From NCBI RefSeq assembly GCF_027596085.1, contig NC_072449.1, positions 27,241,123 to 27,305,122 on the forward strand: 64,000 nt of DNA, given 5' to 3'. Shown here piece after piece: positions 1 through 13,200 of this stretch; within the stretch, counting starts at the first letter, position 1; each line of letters starts with the position of its first letter. Both the position numbers and the translations under genes were made by a program. Below the pieces are notes generated by a model. It was not told the DNA's origin. It searched no databases and was given only the letters and a program-made list of their open reading frames with translations. Origin of the DNA: Anoplopoma fimbria. Lineage: Eukaryota; Chordata; Actinopteri; Perciformes; Anoplopomatidae.

Positions 1-1293
1 AAATGACTCCAAAACAATCTCAGCTCCCTCACTGACTGCCACTGAGTTCTTTAACGGGCAGTTTCTCAGCATCCATCAACTGCTATGTGAAGCACAGCAT
101 TGTTGAAAAATAGCAGTCAAGTTAGAAGACTGCATGACATTTTGGAAGTGTGGCCCGTTAATGGTTTTAGTCAGTATGTGACAAGAGAACTAGATCCTCA
201 ATCATTTGTATGTCAATTTTCTGTAGGTGGATAGATGCAAGGGACATACACTAGAAGTCATCACACAGACTCTGGTTGCCTCTTTGCCACTAGATAGCTA
301 GTATACACCTGCCAAGATTGTTTAAACTTAGATATAACAAATGCTGTCTTAGTAAAGATCCCTGCAAGACATTTAGCATACAGAAGTATTAAATACTACA
401 CAAATCCTTTTGAAAGTTGTGCACAGTAATAGAATAAAGTATACAGACATTGGATTACAAACAGGGATTTTTTTTCTTACTTTATATTTTACGAGATACC
501 TCTGATAGTTCTATTCACATAGGGCTGCATGTGTACGTACCTCACTGTTTTTTTGTATATTGGTTGCATGAAAGTAAAAGACAAGTTTCTCCAAAATCTA
601 CAGTCCACATTTAATGTTCAGTTGTCAACAGGCTGGCCAGACAAATTGAGACAAACATTCAGCCTTAATTGTTGGTTTGATAATGTTTGTTTTTTGCTTC
701 TTTAAAAATTGTTTATTTTGAATATTGCATTTAGCATTTTTTGAATATTATTTAGAAAATTGTTGAAATTTGGATAAAGTAATAGAAAATATGACAATCC
801 CAGGCGGTGAACATTTGACTTTAATGTAACATTCTTTACGTAAACCATGTTTTGTGCTTGGGACAAGAGGACATAATTTACTATAAACTGCTCGAAATAC
901 TGTCTTCTTGCAGAAGAACACGCAGCTTTTGGATGCATGAAGACGATGCATGAATAATTTGTGAAAAATCACCTAGTTTTAAATGGGGGGGTATTTTTGG
1001 TTTCAAATCTATACACACCAAAAACCAAGAGACCTTACTGCAGCATATCAACAATATCATGTGATTTTGGATTAATTAAACCTTCAAAGTTTCCTCCCAC
1101 CGTGACTCACACGACCCTCCATCTGTTGATGTAGTCCTTTCCCTTGATGAATAAAGGTTAAACAAATGTCACCTTGTCAAAGCTAAAGTTGATACTTTGA
1201 AGTAGTAAGAGGCCTAGACACTGACGCAGACTGGAGCGCCTGTGCCCATGTCCAGTGGATATCATCACTAGCTCACTACTTTCACCCTGTCAG

Positions 1294-4200
1294 GCCTGTG
1301 CCAAGAGCTCCATGATGCTGCACAGCTACGGCATGCTGCTGCCCTGTGGCATTGACAAGTTCCACGGCACCGAGTACGTATGCTGCCCCTCGTCTCGCAT
1401 CGGGGAATCTGCTCCACCGTCCCTGCCCTCCCAGGAAGACGACGAAGAGGAGGAGGTAGAGGATGAGGAGATTGACGAGGCCGACCTGGATGACGAGGAT
1501 GCAGTAGAGGACAGGTGAGCAGTCTATTGTTCTGTCCATGATCAGGGCATGTCTTTGAATCACTGTGAGCCTGATATCTGGTCTGTTGCGAAGGGCAGGT
1601 ATTACTGGCCATCTGGATGAATTAAAGTGTCGTGACATTGACCTATGGCAGCTGCTCTGACTTGTTTGATAAATCACTCCTCTTCCTGGCTTCCGCCCCT
1701 CCACTCAATCACCTCCACCTCCCTCCCTCCCTTCCTCAGTGAGACAACAGCTGATGAGGAGCCCACACAGAAGGAGGACCCTATGGACGAGGACGAAGAC
1801 GAGGAAGACGAGGAGGAGTACCACTATGTCTATGAGGACGAAGAGGCAGATAAGGAGGACGAGTATGAGAAGAAAGAGAGCAGCAAAATGTCAGAGAGCC
1901 AAGATGAGGACAAGACTCTGCAGGAAGTGAAAGGTTGGTAATTAGTAGTTTTAAATTATAATGTACCATCCTTCCTTCTCTCTCTCTCTCTCTCTCCCTC
2001 TCCCCGCTATTGGCTCTTTGCCAGCCACTTAAATATAATCAAACCTTTTTAACTTTTAATCTATAGGCAGTTATGTTTAAATCTCAACCAGACTGTAATT
2101 AGATAAGTGTATGCATCAGCAATACCCCTTTCTTCAGCTCACAGCAGACACTGTGATGTACTGTGCTGCTTTATCAGGGTACAAGGACAAATCATCCTGC
2201 CTCATTTGTAGTCAAGCTGCTGCCAATTCCTGCACATGTACAAAAAGAATATCCTCCAGTTGTATTTTTTTTATATGTTCTTCAATCATATTTGTAGATG
2301 TAGCAGAGATAAGGAGTATTTGGTGCTAGTTGTCTGAGTGTGTTGAATTGAGACTGGAATGAAGTGCTGCCCCCAGAGGCCGGATGATCTAACAAGCTGT
2401 CCCCTGGCAGCGGTGTGCACCCTGGAGGCTGAGACCGGCCCCTGCCGTGCCTCCATGCCCCGCTGGCACTTCGACATGAGCCAAAGGAAGTGTGTTCGCT
2501 TCATATATGGGGGCTGTGCCGGCAACCGCAACAATTTCGACTCAGAGGAGTACTGCATGGCCGTGTGCAAGCGCCTGAGTAAGTCTCACCAGACAGAGGC
2601 TGGTTTGACAACACCCCTCTCTCTCTCTCTCTCTGTTTGTTTGTGTTTTTTCTGCAGACTCTTCACTAAAAACACTTCAGAATAATTTGGGTTTAGTCTG
2701 TCACTGACTTATAAGCAGAACACTTGTTATGCAGTCTTCAGCTGCCACTCATCAAATCACTGCAGCTGGTATTACCATGTCACCTCCACAGCAACAACTG
2801 AATTCACTCAAGATCATTCTAATTTCCTATATTAGTCCACTGATACATTAAGTGCGGAAACTAATGATTATTTTTTATCTTTATATTGTGTCAGTTCTTT
2901 TTTATTTAAATTGTTTCAGCTAGAAAAGGTTCCATGTTGCTTGCTTTGTCAAGGCAACAGTTATAAGCACAAATATATTTATTTTACATGATTTAAAACA
3001 AAGTACCAGATATTCACATTTATTAAGCTTGAAGTAGATTTGGTATTTTTGCTTGATAGGTCAATTTAATTCATCCAAATTGTTGCTGATTCATTTTTCT
3101 GTAAATAGATTATTAATAGTCTTAGCACTGTATCACTGAATAAAATGTCCCATCCAGATCTTCACTAATATATCATAATGTTTTCATTTATAGCAAACAC
3201 TGGCTCATTAGTTTTAGTTTATTCTCTACTAAACTGGAACTGTTTGGTAAAGAATCAATACTAACTATATCTGACAGAAATAAATTAAGCCTATATATCA
3301 GAGATATGTATTTTTTAAATAAAGTTTGTTCATTCCAGTGTGCTGTTCCATTGAATTATTGCTCAGAGTCATACTCTTCTCAACTTATCATGATTCTGCC
3401 AATTTTAGAGTGTATATTTCTTAAGCCAATGTCTCGTACAGCAGCCCTTGTTACTAGAAGTAATGCATAAAAAAAGAATGATTTTTGTATCTGCAACAAA
3501 ACTACCATATTGGAACTATTTCAAATAATCAACCAACCTTTAATATAGGTCGAGAGTAAGATTTAAATTGTGATATAAAAGAAAAATCAGTATTTAAGTA
3601 AAAGCTCAGAAAATACCAAATAGAATAAAAAAAATGACATTTTTCTTTCTTCTTAATTTGGTGTTGATTCATACACATGCACATTCAAACACCCTTTCTA
3701 AAGTTTTGTTTTCTTCTCTGTTTGCCTGTCACTGTCCTGCCATTTGTTCATGTTTCTGTCTGTCTGTCTGTCTGCTCACAGAGCACTGCCACTACTTTTG
3801 CTAGAACCCCACCAGCATATGTCAGAAATCACCATTTCTTGCACCTTACAATGAGTCACAATTCATCAGTTCAAATGCAGTTCATGGCAAAAACCAATTG
3901 GTCCTTTGCATTTCAGAAAAAGTAAAACAATTGAAGGAGCTGCAGCAGTAAAGGTCAGACCAGGAGCTATGCGTTTATCCGTTAACCTGTGCCTCCTGTT
4001 TTTGATGGTGAGGTGAAAGGATGAGGTCTCTTCCTGTTTGCAAGCCTGGAGCGTTATAGTTTTTGCGAGCTGCTGCCGTGCAGGGACTGAGTCCTGCGTG
4101 ACTGTATAGCAAGGAACCCAGAACAGAGCCCTCTGGCCTCGCCCCAGATGACCCAGCCGTCAAGCGCAGAGATATTTCCATTAGTGTTGGAGACGCTGCC

Positions 4201-7200
4201 TGTCAGCAGAAAGCCAATGGGAAGATGAAAGGAATTCAAAGGGAAAGACTGTCAGATTCTTTTACGTTTATCAGAGTTACTGAGGGTGGAGGAACGCCAA
4301 TGAGAGGAGTGCTTCTGTGAGGAATTTTGTCCAACTTCAATCTGCATTCTACTTCCAACTCTCTCTCTCTCTCTGCCCAGTTGTCGTTCTGTCTTTGATT
4401 CTGCCTACTTGTGTCTGCCTGGATCAGCCAGTCTGCCTCTCTGTCTGTATCTGTGTTTGTCTGTCTGTCTGCATTGTTGTCAGTTTGCAGCCCTGTCCAC
4501 TCAATATCTGTTTCTGAATTTGCAGCCATGCCACCGACTCCTCAGCCCACTGATGATGTCGACATCTACTTTGAGACACCAGCCGACGACAAGGAGCACA
4601 GTCGCTTCCAGAGGGCCAAGGAGCAGCTGGAGATCAGGCACCGCAACCGCATGGAGAGGGTGAGTTACCAGGTCGAGTCGAGGACACCGCTTCCCTTAAT
4701 TAAAGTAGCAAAATGTAAAATTTGTGTCGCTCAATTGCACAATATGAACATAATACACACAAGCATTCATGAAAAGGTTCTTGTTTCAGTTTGAAGTGCA
4801 CTATAATGCAGCTTATAACAAGCAATTAATATGCGTGTTGCTTCAGCAAAGCTATTCTTCAAACTTTACAATAGAAATAGAAAGTTACTGTAGGGTTAGC
4901 CCTGAACATAATATGGACTGATAAAACGGCTTGCACAAATTGGGCAAGTCGGTTACTTTGTGCAATGGAAGGCTTTCTTTTCAATCCTTCTACATTTACA
5001 AAAATCACAGTTTGATGCGCTTTGAGTGAACAGGTGCAGTAGGAACCCCTTGCATGTGGCTTCATTTCCATCTCTCTCACTCCAGGTAAGAAAAGAGTGG
5101 GAAGAAGCTGATCGCCAGGCCAAGAACCTGCCCAAGGCTGAGAGGCAGACATTGATCCAGGTAAGACACTGATCCCTTCCCCCAGGGAGTCCCCACTTTG
5201 TCCCTTTGTTGGAGTGAGATATGACAGCTAACAGGCCCTGGGTCCCTCACTCCCTGTGCCATTAAAGATCCCTTTTCCTTGGCTGCTCTATCTTTATCAT
5301 GCTAAGGCTAAATTAGGGCACTGTCTGAATGGGGAGACTTCCAAATGAGTCCCCAACTCCCTTTACAAGCCAGACAGACTCAAACCGGGAGACATATTTA
5401 CTCCTTTTTTTTTTTTTTTTTTTAAACTAAAAGTTGAAAGAGCTCTGTTTTGCTACACTGTTTAAGGTGCATATACATATTTATATATGTGTGTGATTTT
5501 GTTTGTAGCACTTCCAAGCCATGGTGGAGTCCCTGGAGGAAGAGGCAGCCAGCGAGAAGCAGCAGCTGGTGGAGACTCACCTCGCCCGGGTGGAGGCCAT
5601 GCTGAATGACCGGCGCCGTCTGGCCCTGGAGAACTACCTGGCTGCCCTGCAGGCCGACCCCCCCAGGGTAAACACCACACACTGGCCTCTGAGTTCATCT
5701 TTTATCCTCTCCTCACCTCTCTCCATCTGTCTTTTGGTTTCCCCTCCCGACAGTCGATCTGCAAACACATTCACACGCTGACATTTCTATCAGACAACAC
5801 TCATACCTGACACTACTCATGGCCTGTGGCTGATCTCATATCCTGTCAAAAGACCCCCTGCCCACTTGCAATTCATCATGAAGAGAAAGGATTGCTGCAT
5901 CCAGAAAAACACACATCCCAAAATCCTCCATGAGCACAACGTCAATCACATTTGAACGCAAAGCTGTAATCCCAGTGTCCTCTTATCTAATAGTCTTTTC
6001 AGCCTTTTTTCAGCACTCAGTTTTTCACTCTGTTGCAAGGAACTGGTTGACTCTCCAACCACCAGTGTTGGGCTTGTCACCCAAAAAGAAATAAAGTATT
6101 TTGTACTCATTTCATATGTTACCCTGACATGCAGGAAATTATAACCCTGCTTCTTCTACACATCATCTGTGGTGTGAAGATTTTATGTCATGATATACAA
6201 AAGATATTTTTGCATCTCACATTTGACGATAAAAGTTCTTTGGTGAGAGGAAGAAAATTATTTTCATGTTATTTTTCATATCAAGTAGCACAAGATGTGC
6301 TCACTTCTAAGTGTTTTTTGGGTCATATCCTTTCATCGTTTCATGGTTAATTAACTAAAATAAAAATATAAACTGAAATTCTGTGTAAAGGGAGAGAGAA
6401 CAATAAACAACACTTTCATAACTATAAAATAAGAAGAGAACAATTGATTAATACAATTTCAGAAAACAAAATGCTGTAATGTCACTTACTGTAAATCGAC
6501 AAAAGATATCACACTGATCTCTCTGAGAGTCAGTATTTCACATAAATGTTTTTGAGGCTGTTTCACCACCCAACACTATCAACCACTCCTCTTCTTCCCA
6601 CCCCATATCTCGCTCAGCCCCACCGCATCCTGCAAGCCCTGAGAAGGTACGTCCGCGCCGAGAACAAGGACCGCCAGCACACCATCCGCCACTACCAACA
6701 CGTCCTGGCTGTGGATCCTGAGAAGGCTGCTCAGATGAAGTCGCAGGTCAGTGTTTTATTTTTAATATTTTTGTCTTTGGTAAAAATGGCCAGGTCTCAA
6801 GGTGATGTTTTTCGATTTGGCTTGTTTTGTCAAATCCATCCATCAAAAACTCCAAAATATTAAAGGAGAGAAAAGCACAAAATCCACACATTTGAGAAGC
6901 TGTAACCAGCACATGTTTGGCATTTATGTTGGAATTAATTCTCTTAGATTTATAGAATGTATTGATAATCAACTGTGAAGTCCTTTAGGTCTTTATAGTT
7001 CAATTTGGTTAATTTGTACCTTTCAATAATTTGACTTTTTGCATCATTCCTACACTACTTTCAACAAACAGGCAGTGTCACTAAATCTGAAAGCTCATGC
7101 AAAGCCATTCAAGATCCCACACTCCTCCTATTCCTGCTCAGACAGGGAAGGGATAATGATGTCTCAGCCTGCTCCTCTCTGCCCTGTTTCTAAGTGTGTA

Positions 7201-10200
7201 GGCGGTAGAAAGAGTATGTGTTTCTCTGAGTTGAAGCCCAGGAGGAGTGAGTAGGCTCAACTGACGGAGGGAGGGAGGGAGGGAGGGCATTTCATTCACT
7301 TAAGCCTTCGCTGAAGATTAACATTGCGCAGGTCCTGTATAATGCTGGACTCTGAGCCGCTGCACGGGGATTTGGCTGGAAGCTCCTCTGTTAGATGTAC
7401 TCGCCTGTTTGTGTCAGAGCCCTTCGACACCATTAGTAGTCATCCTAAAACATTAAAGATAACACAGCAGATGGATGAAACAACATTGTGAGGAGGGAAA
7501 GGGACCAGAGGGTTACTATTACGATGAATCATGCGATCTGGGAAGCAGTGAGCTTCTGTGTCATGTGAAGCCAATATGTATCGTTGGGCTCTCACAGTGT
7601 TTACCTGTTAAGCTCCTGTGTATTTTTATCACTCAGCCAATCCTGCAGCATGTTCAAATCTGCATTTTCAGTCCTTGCAACTGTTTGTGGATTTGAAATG
7701 TGACTTAGAAGGGCATTACACAAAAACTCCTTTGTAAATTGAGGACTTACTCTGCTTTATGTAACTGTGTTATGTGACTTTCTTGGATCAAGATGATTCT
7801 TTGCTTTCATAAAAGCCTGACCTGTTTAGCTTAGGAGAGGTTTTGTCATTCATTGATACTCTGCTCCAAAACTGGGACATGTAATCTTCATAATGAGGAT
7901 TGTTTGTTAAACATCAACAGGAAGGTGCCACCGGGGCTGCATCTTGCCTTTAGTGGGAAAAGGTGCATTATTGACATCTGTGTTCCAGATTATAACCGTC
8001 AATAATCATAGTGGGAAATAAACACCAGCTGACTGCCAAGAGCTGGTCAGCTTTGTCAGTGGCTGGTAGTTTTTCATATTCTGCCAACCACTTTGGCAGC
8101 AGAAATGTGGGAATGTTCCTCCTCTCTTAACATAATATTGCTGGTACAAACCCTATTTAGGAGACTGGAGAATTTTTGGAATACACAAAGTTTTCTATCT
8201 GTTCGATCAAAAGAGTTTGTTGTTTTACCCAGAGTGAAGTGTAGTGGTGATCATTGGGGCTGACAGGCAGTAGATCCTGTCAAGTCAGTTCAGAGCCTCA
8301 AAACTGATTAGAATATCACATGCAGCAACTTGTTTCATGTCTGCAAGCTGGCTGGCTGCGAGCAAGTCTGTTCTCATCTTGAGAAAATATGCTCTCAAGC
8401 AGAAAGCGCATTTCTGATGGTTGTTTACATTTGTGAACATGTGCGACTCTCTTTCTTTGGAACGTTTATATTCTGGGCAGAGAAACAGCTAGCTGTCTGT
8501 CCTCAAATTTGTGCTGTATAGTCTTTTTTTAGTTGCACCGATTAATACAAATTATAATTGTATTAATTTTGCATATGTGGCATTGTGGCAATGGTTGATG
8601 TTGTTTACTAAATGAAGGATCTACATGCATAACAACTTCTTCATCTCCTGTCTCCTTTATCGGTGTGGTATTGTGTTGTTCTTCATCTTTTTGTTTGGTT
8701 TGTATTTTCTCTTCCTGCTGACACCTGTTTCTGAAGTTGAATTTCAATTTCTCCATATGCATTATCTCATCGCACCATGTTTTTCCTGCTTCTCTGTGCA
8801 AATCTCCAAACAGGAAAGCCAAGTCTGTAATCTGTGAATCTATTAGGTGACAAAACTTGTATCCTCACCAGTAAACCAATAAACTCAAGAGAATTTGGGG
8901 GAATTTTCTGGGATAAGGGTGTATTTTCATTCATTAATAAGATTAATTAATCTTAGTGATTGAATAAATACTGCTGGGATGAACGTTAAATTCTAATAGT
9001 TGGCAAATCACTCTGTAATTAGTTGTCACTGGATTAGGGTTGAAACAATTATTCAATTAATGGATTTTTCATATGCCATAAAATGATTCATCAACAATTT
9101 TAATGAATGATTAATCATTTTACGATACAATTCACAGTCCTTGATGTAAATGGTAACATTGTTCATCAAAATCTTGAACATTCTGTCTTGTTTTGAATTA
9201 TCCATTTAAAAAAGCGAAACATAATTTCTGTACCGTGAAACAGTTTCACTTTTTTGTCATCTTCAAAAGAAATCAGAATTTTGGTTACATGACACCCTCT
9301 TTGTCTGTTTTTCCAACACCAGGTGATGACCCATCTGCGTGTGATCGAGGAGAGGATGAACCAGAGTCTATCTCTGCTCTACAAAGTACCTTATGTGGCT
9401 GAGGAGATTCAGGATGAAATTGGTGAGTCAGGCAGCTTGGAGGAGGGACAGTGTGCTGTAATAGAAATGAAGTGAAATGAAAACAGTGATGGCATTCGCA
9501 CATGTGCCAGACAGATAAAGCCAATACATCACATTTCCTCTGACCCTTAATACATTTTTGAACTGAAAAAAACTCTTCTCTTTCTTCAAAAAGAAATCCA
9601 AATATAGGAGGTGACTAGTAGACAAGCTTTAGCGCTGTCTGGAAACCAATTATCATAGACACAGAACAGCATTGTGCTTTATCAGTATGAATATGTGCAA
9701 GGGAATATAATACTGCTTCTACCCTTTTTTTTTTTTAAGGGTCTCTACTTACCAGATCTCGTTTTTGCAATTTGATCTAAAGCTGGAAACTGTATTTGGA
9801 ATGTATTTATCTCCAGTGCTACAATTTAAGACAGGCAATGTCCAGCATGTTTTATTATTTTGGTATTTGCGTTCATTAAAAGAACCATAGCATGGTGTTG
9901 CAGGGCAGATTAAAGTGGAGCAGATGCAGTGGCATAACTGGGTCACGGCTTTCACCATGCAGCATCCTGGTGGGATATGTGCAGATTTACACGCAAAATA
10001 GCTCTCAGAAAATAGTAATTGGTAGTTAGCAGAAATGGGAACAGACGTCTCTTGCAGAAGCAGCTCTGTTAACAGTAATTGGTGAAAGTCTCATTTTGCA
10101 CATTGCTGCCATGTCCAAGGTTGACAGGTGAAAAAGGATGTGCAGGCCATCTCATCGTCTGTCATTTGCCCTTTTTTGCAGACGAGTTACTCCAGGAGCA

Positions 10201-13200
10201 GAAAGCTGACATGGACCAGTTCCTGTCGTCTATCTCTGAATCACAGCCAGATGTCACCGTGTCGTCAGAGGAGAGCGTGGAAGTCCCCGTGTCAGAGGGC
10301 AAACCCTACCGGCCCTTCCAGGTCACATCCTTGGGGTCCCGTTCAGAGCCAGAGGGTAAGCAGCTCAAGCCTCAGACACAGTCACGAGCAGCATCATCGA
10401 CAACACTGTGGCTGTGTGGAGAACAATAGGCCATACACATAAGTCTCTCTGATGGAGACTGGTGACGAAGCACGCTAGAACTGTTGTGCTGTCAGGGAGG
10501 ATAGGTTTACAATGTGTTCTATGCTGATGCAAATGTGTTGCGGGTTTGGACTTATCTGTGCATGCACAGTTCCCTGTGGCCTTCAAGGAAGCTCTTCTGA
10601 AGTTCAGCGAAATGCACAAAGACTCAGGCTGTGGCGCTGAGCTGCAGCCAAAAGCTCTGGGTAATAAACGAGCAGTTATGGCTCTCCTATTAGACACATC
10701 CCTGCCAAACAAAAGATTGAATACTCAACGAGAGAAAAAAGTGGTGGATCAAACGCTTCAAGCAAGATGGAAGGCAAATTATAAGTAAATCCCCGAGGAA
10801 CATTTGATATACATGCCAACACCCCAGAGGGCTTAGACCGAGCCAGCCAATTTTGAAATTACTCCCTTTTTGTTTGGTATTTCTCAAATTTGTTTTCAGA
10901 CTCTTTCCTGCTGGACTCTTCTCTTATTCAATTAACACAGCTTGATAATCCTGCCTTTTCTCTTTTCACCTAAGTTAACTCTCTTCTCTCCTTCCCCATA
11001 TCTGTTCTTTTTTTCTGTTGCTCATTTCTAACGCCAAGGCGATCTATCAGACTCCCCACGTGCCTTCAAGAAAGGTTGGTGCCTCTGTTGCGTCTTGTTT
11101 TTCTGCAACTCCCCACCCACTCCTACCTTCTCCCATCTTCTTTTTTGTGTTCCACTGCTCTCATTTCCCTTGGTACAATTTGGGATCCTCTCTCTCCCAC
11201 CATTTCTATTTAATGAAAAGCCATCTGGTGGTTCATTTTCTACCTTTTTTTTGATGACTCACATGGGCTGCGTGGCTGGTTTTCAGTTGCTCTTGTGCTT
11301 TTCATCATACTAGGATTATCACCTCATGCTGAATAGTAAAGCAGTGGTAGAGAACGGTCCCAGCCAGCTCCCCTCTCAGAGAGACTATTCGGTCGTGTGT
11401 TAGCTGTCATCCCGTCCACAGTGCATTTGTCAAACCACCTTGCTTAATTATTCCTCCTCCCGCACATTCATTCCCCTCATCAGTTTTTGACAGGAGCTGT
11501 GTGATGTAGTGGGCCCGTCTCTTTCCGCTGCTGACCCACAGCCCAATCTAAATTGGCCCAATTTGTCCTCCAAAATCTGAGACAGGGATGTGGTTACGTC
11601 ACCTTATCTAGGCTTAGCCTTGTGATCTTACCCAGTGAACACAGAGACACCTTCCACTTGTTGAATCTAAATAGTACAAACCCTTTGCTGTTATTTTTCA
11701 TAGACCTTTGTCACTCTGCTGATGCTTTTGCATTTTTACTAGTCGAACATTGCAGTTATAGAAAACGAGAGAAAAGCAGCAAGATTTTCAACATTCTGAC
11801 CCAGTGAATATTTGGCACATGATTGATTGACGATTAATGGACCAATTGCTTCAGCACTTTTTAAAATCCAAGCAGATGAGAGGTCACATTGCTCCCATAG
11901 AGGTCACTCCCATTGTGCTGTGTGTTATTGTGGCTCGCTGCGACACTATGTGCACCCTGCACTACCATCTGATAACCTGCCAGAGTTTCAGACGTCATTC
12001 CAGCTTGAGGATCGTAAACACACATCATTGTTCCTCGCTTAATCCAAAGGCAATTGTACTAATCTTGAACGTTTGGCATTGGCTGAATAGCAACAGCAGC
12101 AGACAATAAGGCGACGCAAGACTCAACACTGCTGTACGTTGCTCAGGAGGACCCTGCCCTCACTACCCCGCTCACTCTCTCCTCTCTCCGTTCGTGATTT
12201 ATTCATGGCATATCTGGTCTGTGTATATTAATAGATCCTATGCCTATTCCAGTAGCATCAGTCTAACATGCATATTTGAAACCCACAGTTTTTTGTTAAA
12301 TGATCATCTATTAAAATCTCAAGAGACTATGAAGGATTTCTAGCTGAGGAACTACAATGGTGCAGAGTTTTGACCATTAAATTGTAGATAAGTGAGGGAT
12401 ACAAAATACCTGGATGACCCCTAATTGTTCAGAAAGGTTTCATTGAATTAGTCAATAGGTGTTTATAGAGCAGATTAATGCAAAACACCACTTTGAGAGG
12501 GCCTTTGTAGAAAATGTATGGTCATAGTCATGTGGTGTCACAGTGCTCACACTGTGCAGAATGGAAGAAAGGGCTTTGTTGTTACCAGTGCACTAAGGAG
12601 ACTGACGCGACAGTTGTAAGAAGAAGAGCTGGATATCTATGTGCAGCTGTCCACCATCAATACCACCATCCCTGTTTGTTTGTTTGTTTGTGCTGCTCTG
12701 CTGTTATTGACTGCGATCCTTCACCTCCTGCAGGCTCCGCTATGTCTGGTTTAGACGGCCTGATAGGTGCTGAGGAGAGAATCATCAACAGCAAACCCAA
12801 AATCAGCGACAGTGTGGTAAGAGCTTCGCTGTCACTTTTATCATTCTGTTTGTGCCTCAAGGCTTTTTTTAACTTTCCAACTTGCTCAACACGTGAACTG
12901 AGAGCAGCATTGTTAAAGCCGGATAAACTCTGTAAAGATATTTAATTGTATTTCATTTGTTAAATGTCCTAAAAAGATAACTCTCCGGACAGTTTAATTT
13001 CATTACCTCGACCTCAGACGAGGCAATTTAGCTGATGATTGAGTAAACAATGAGTGCATACAGCGCTTTCACATAGCTCTCTTAAGTTCAGTTTTTAATG
13101 AGTCAGATTACTCCAGTAACTATGTTGTCATAGTTACAACTATCTCACACTGGGCTATTTGCGTGTCTCTCTTTGGCCTCTGCCAGCCGCCCCTCATTCA

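Noticed and set aside
3677..3925. Open frame and CACAG/GTAAA-like sites inside the aplp2 intron, considered as an extra exon
   Set aside because: Phase does not fit a junction between the Kunitz exon and the 4526 exon, which join correctly without it, and the residues match no APP-family segment.
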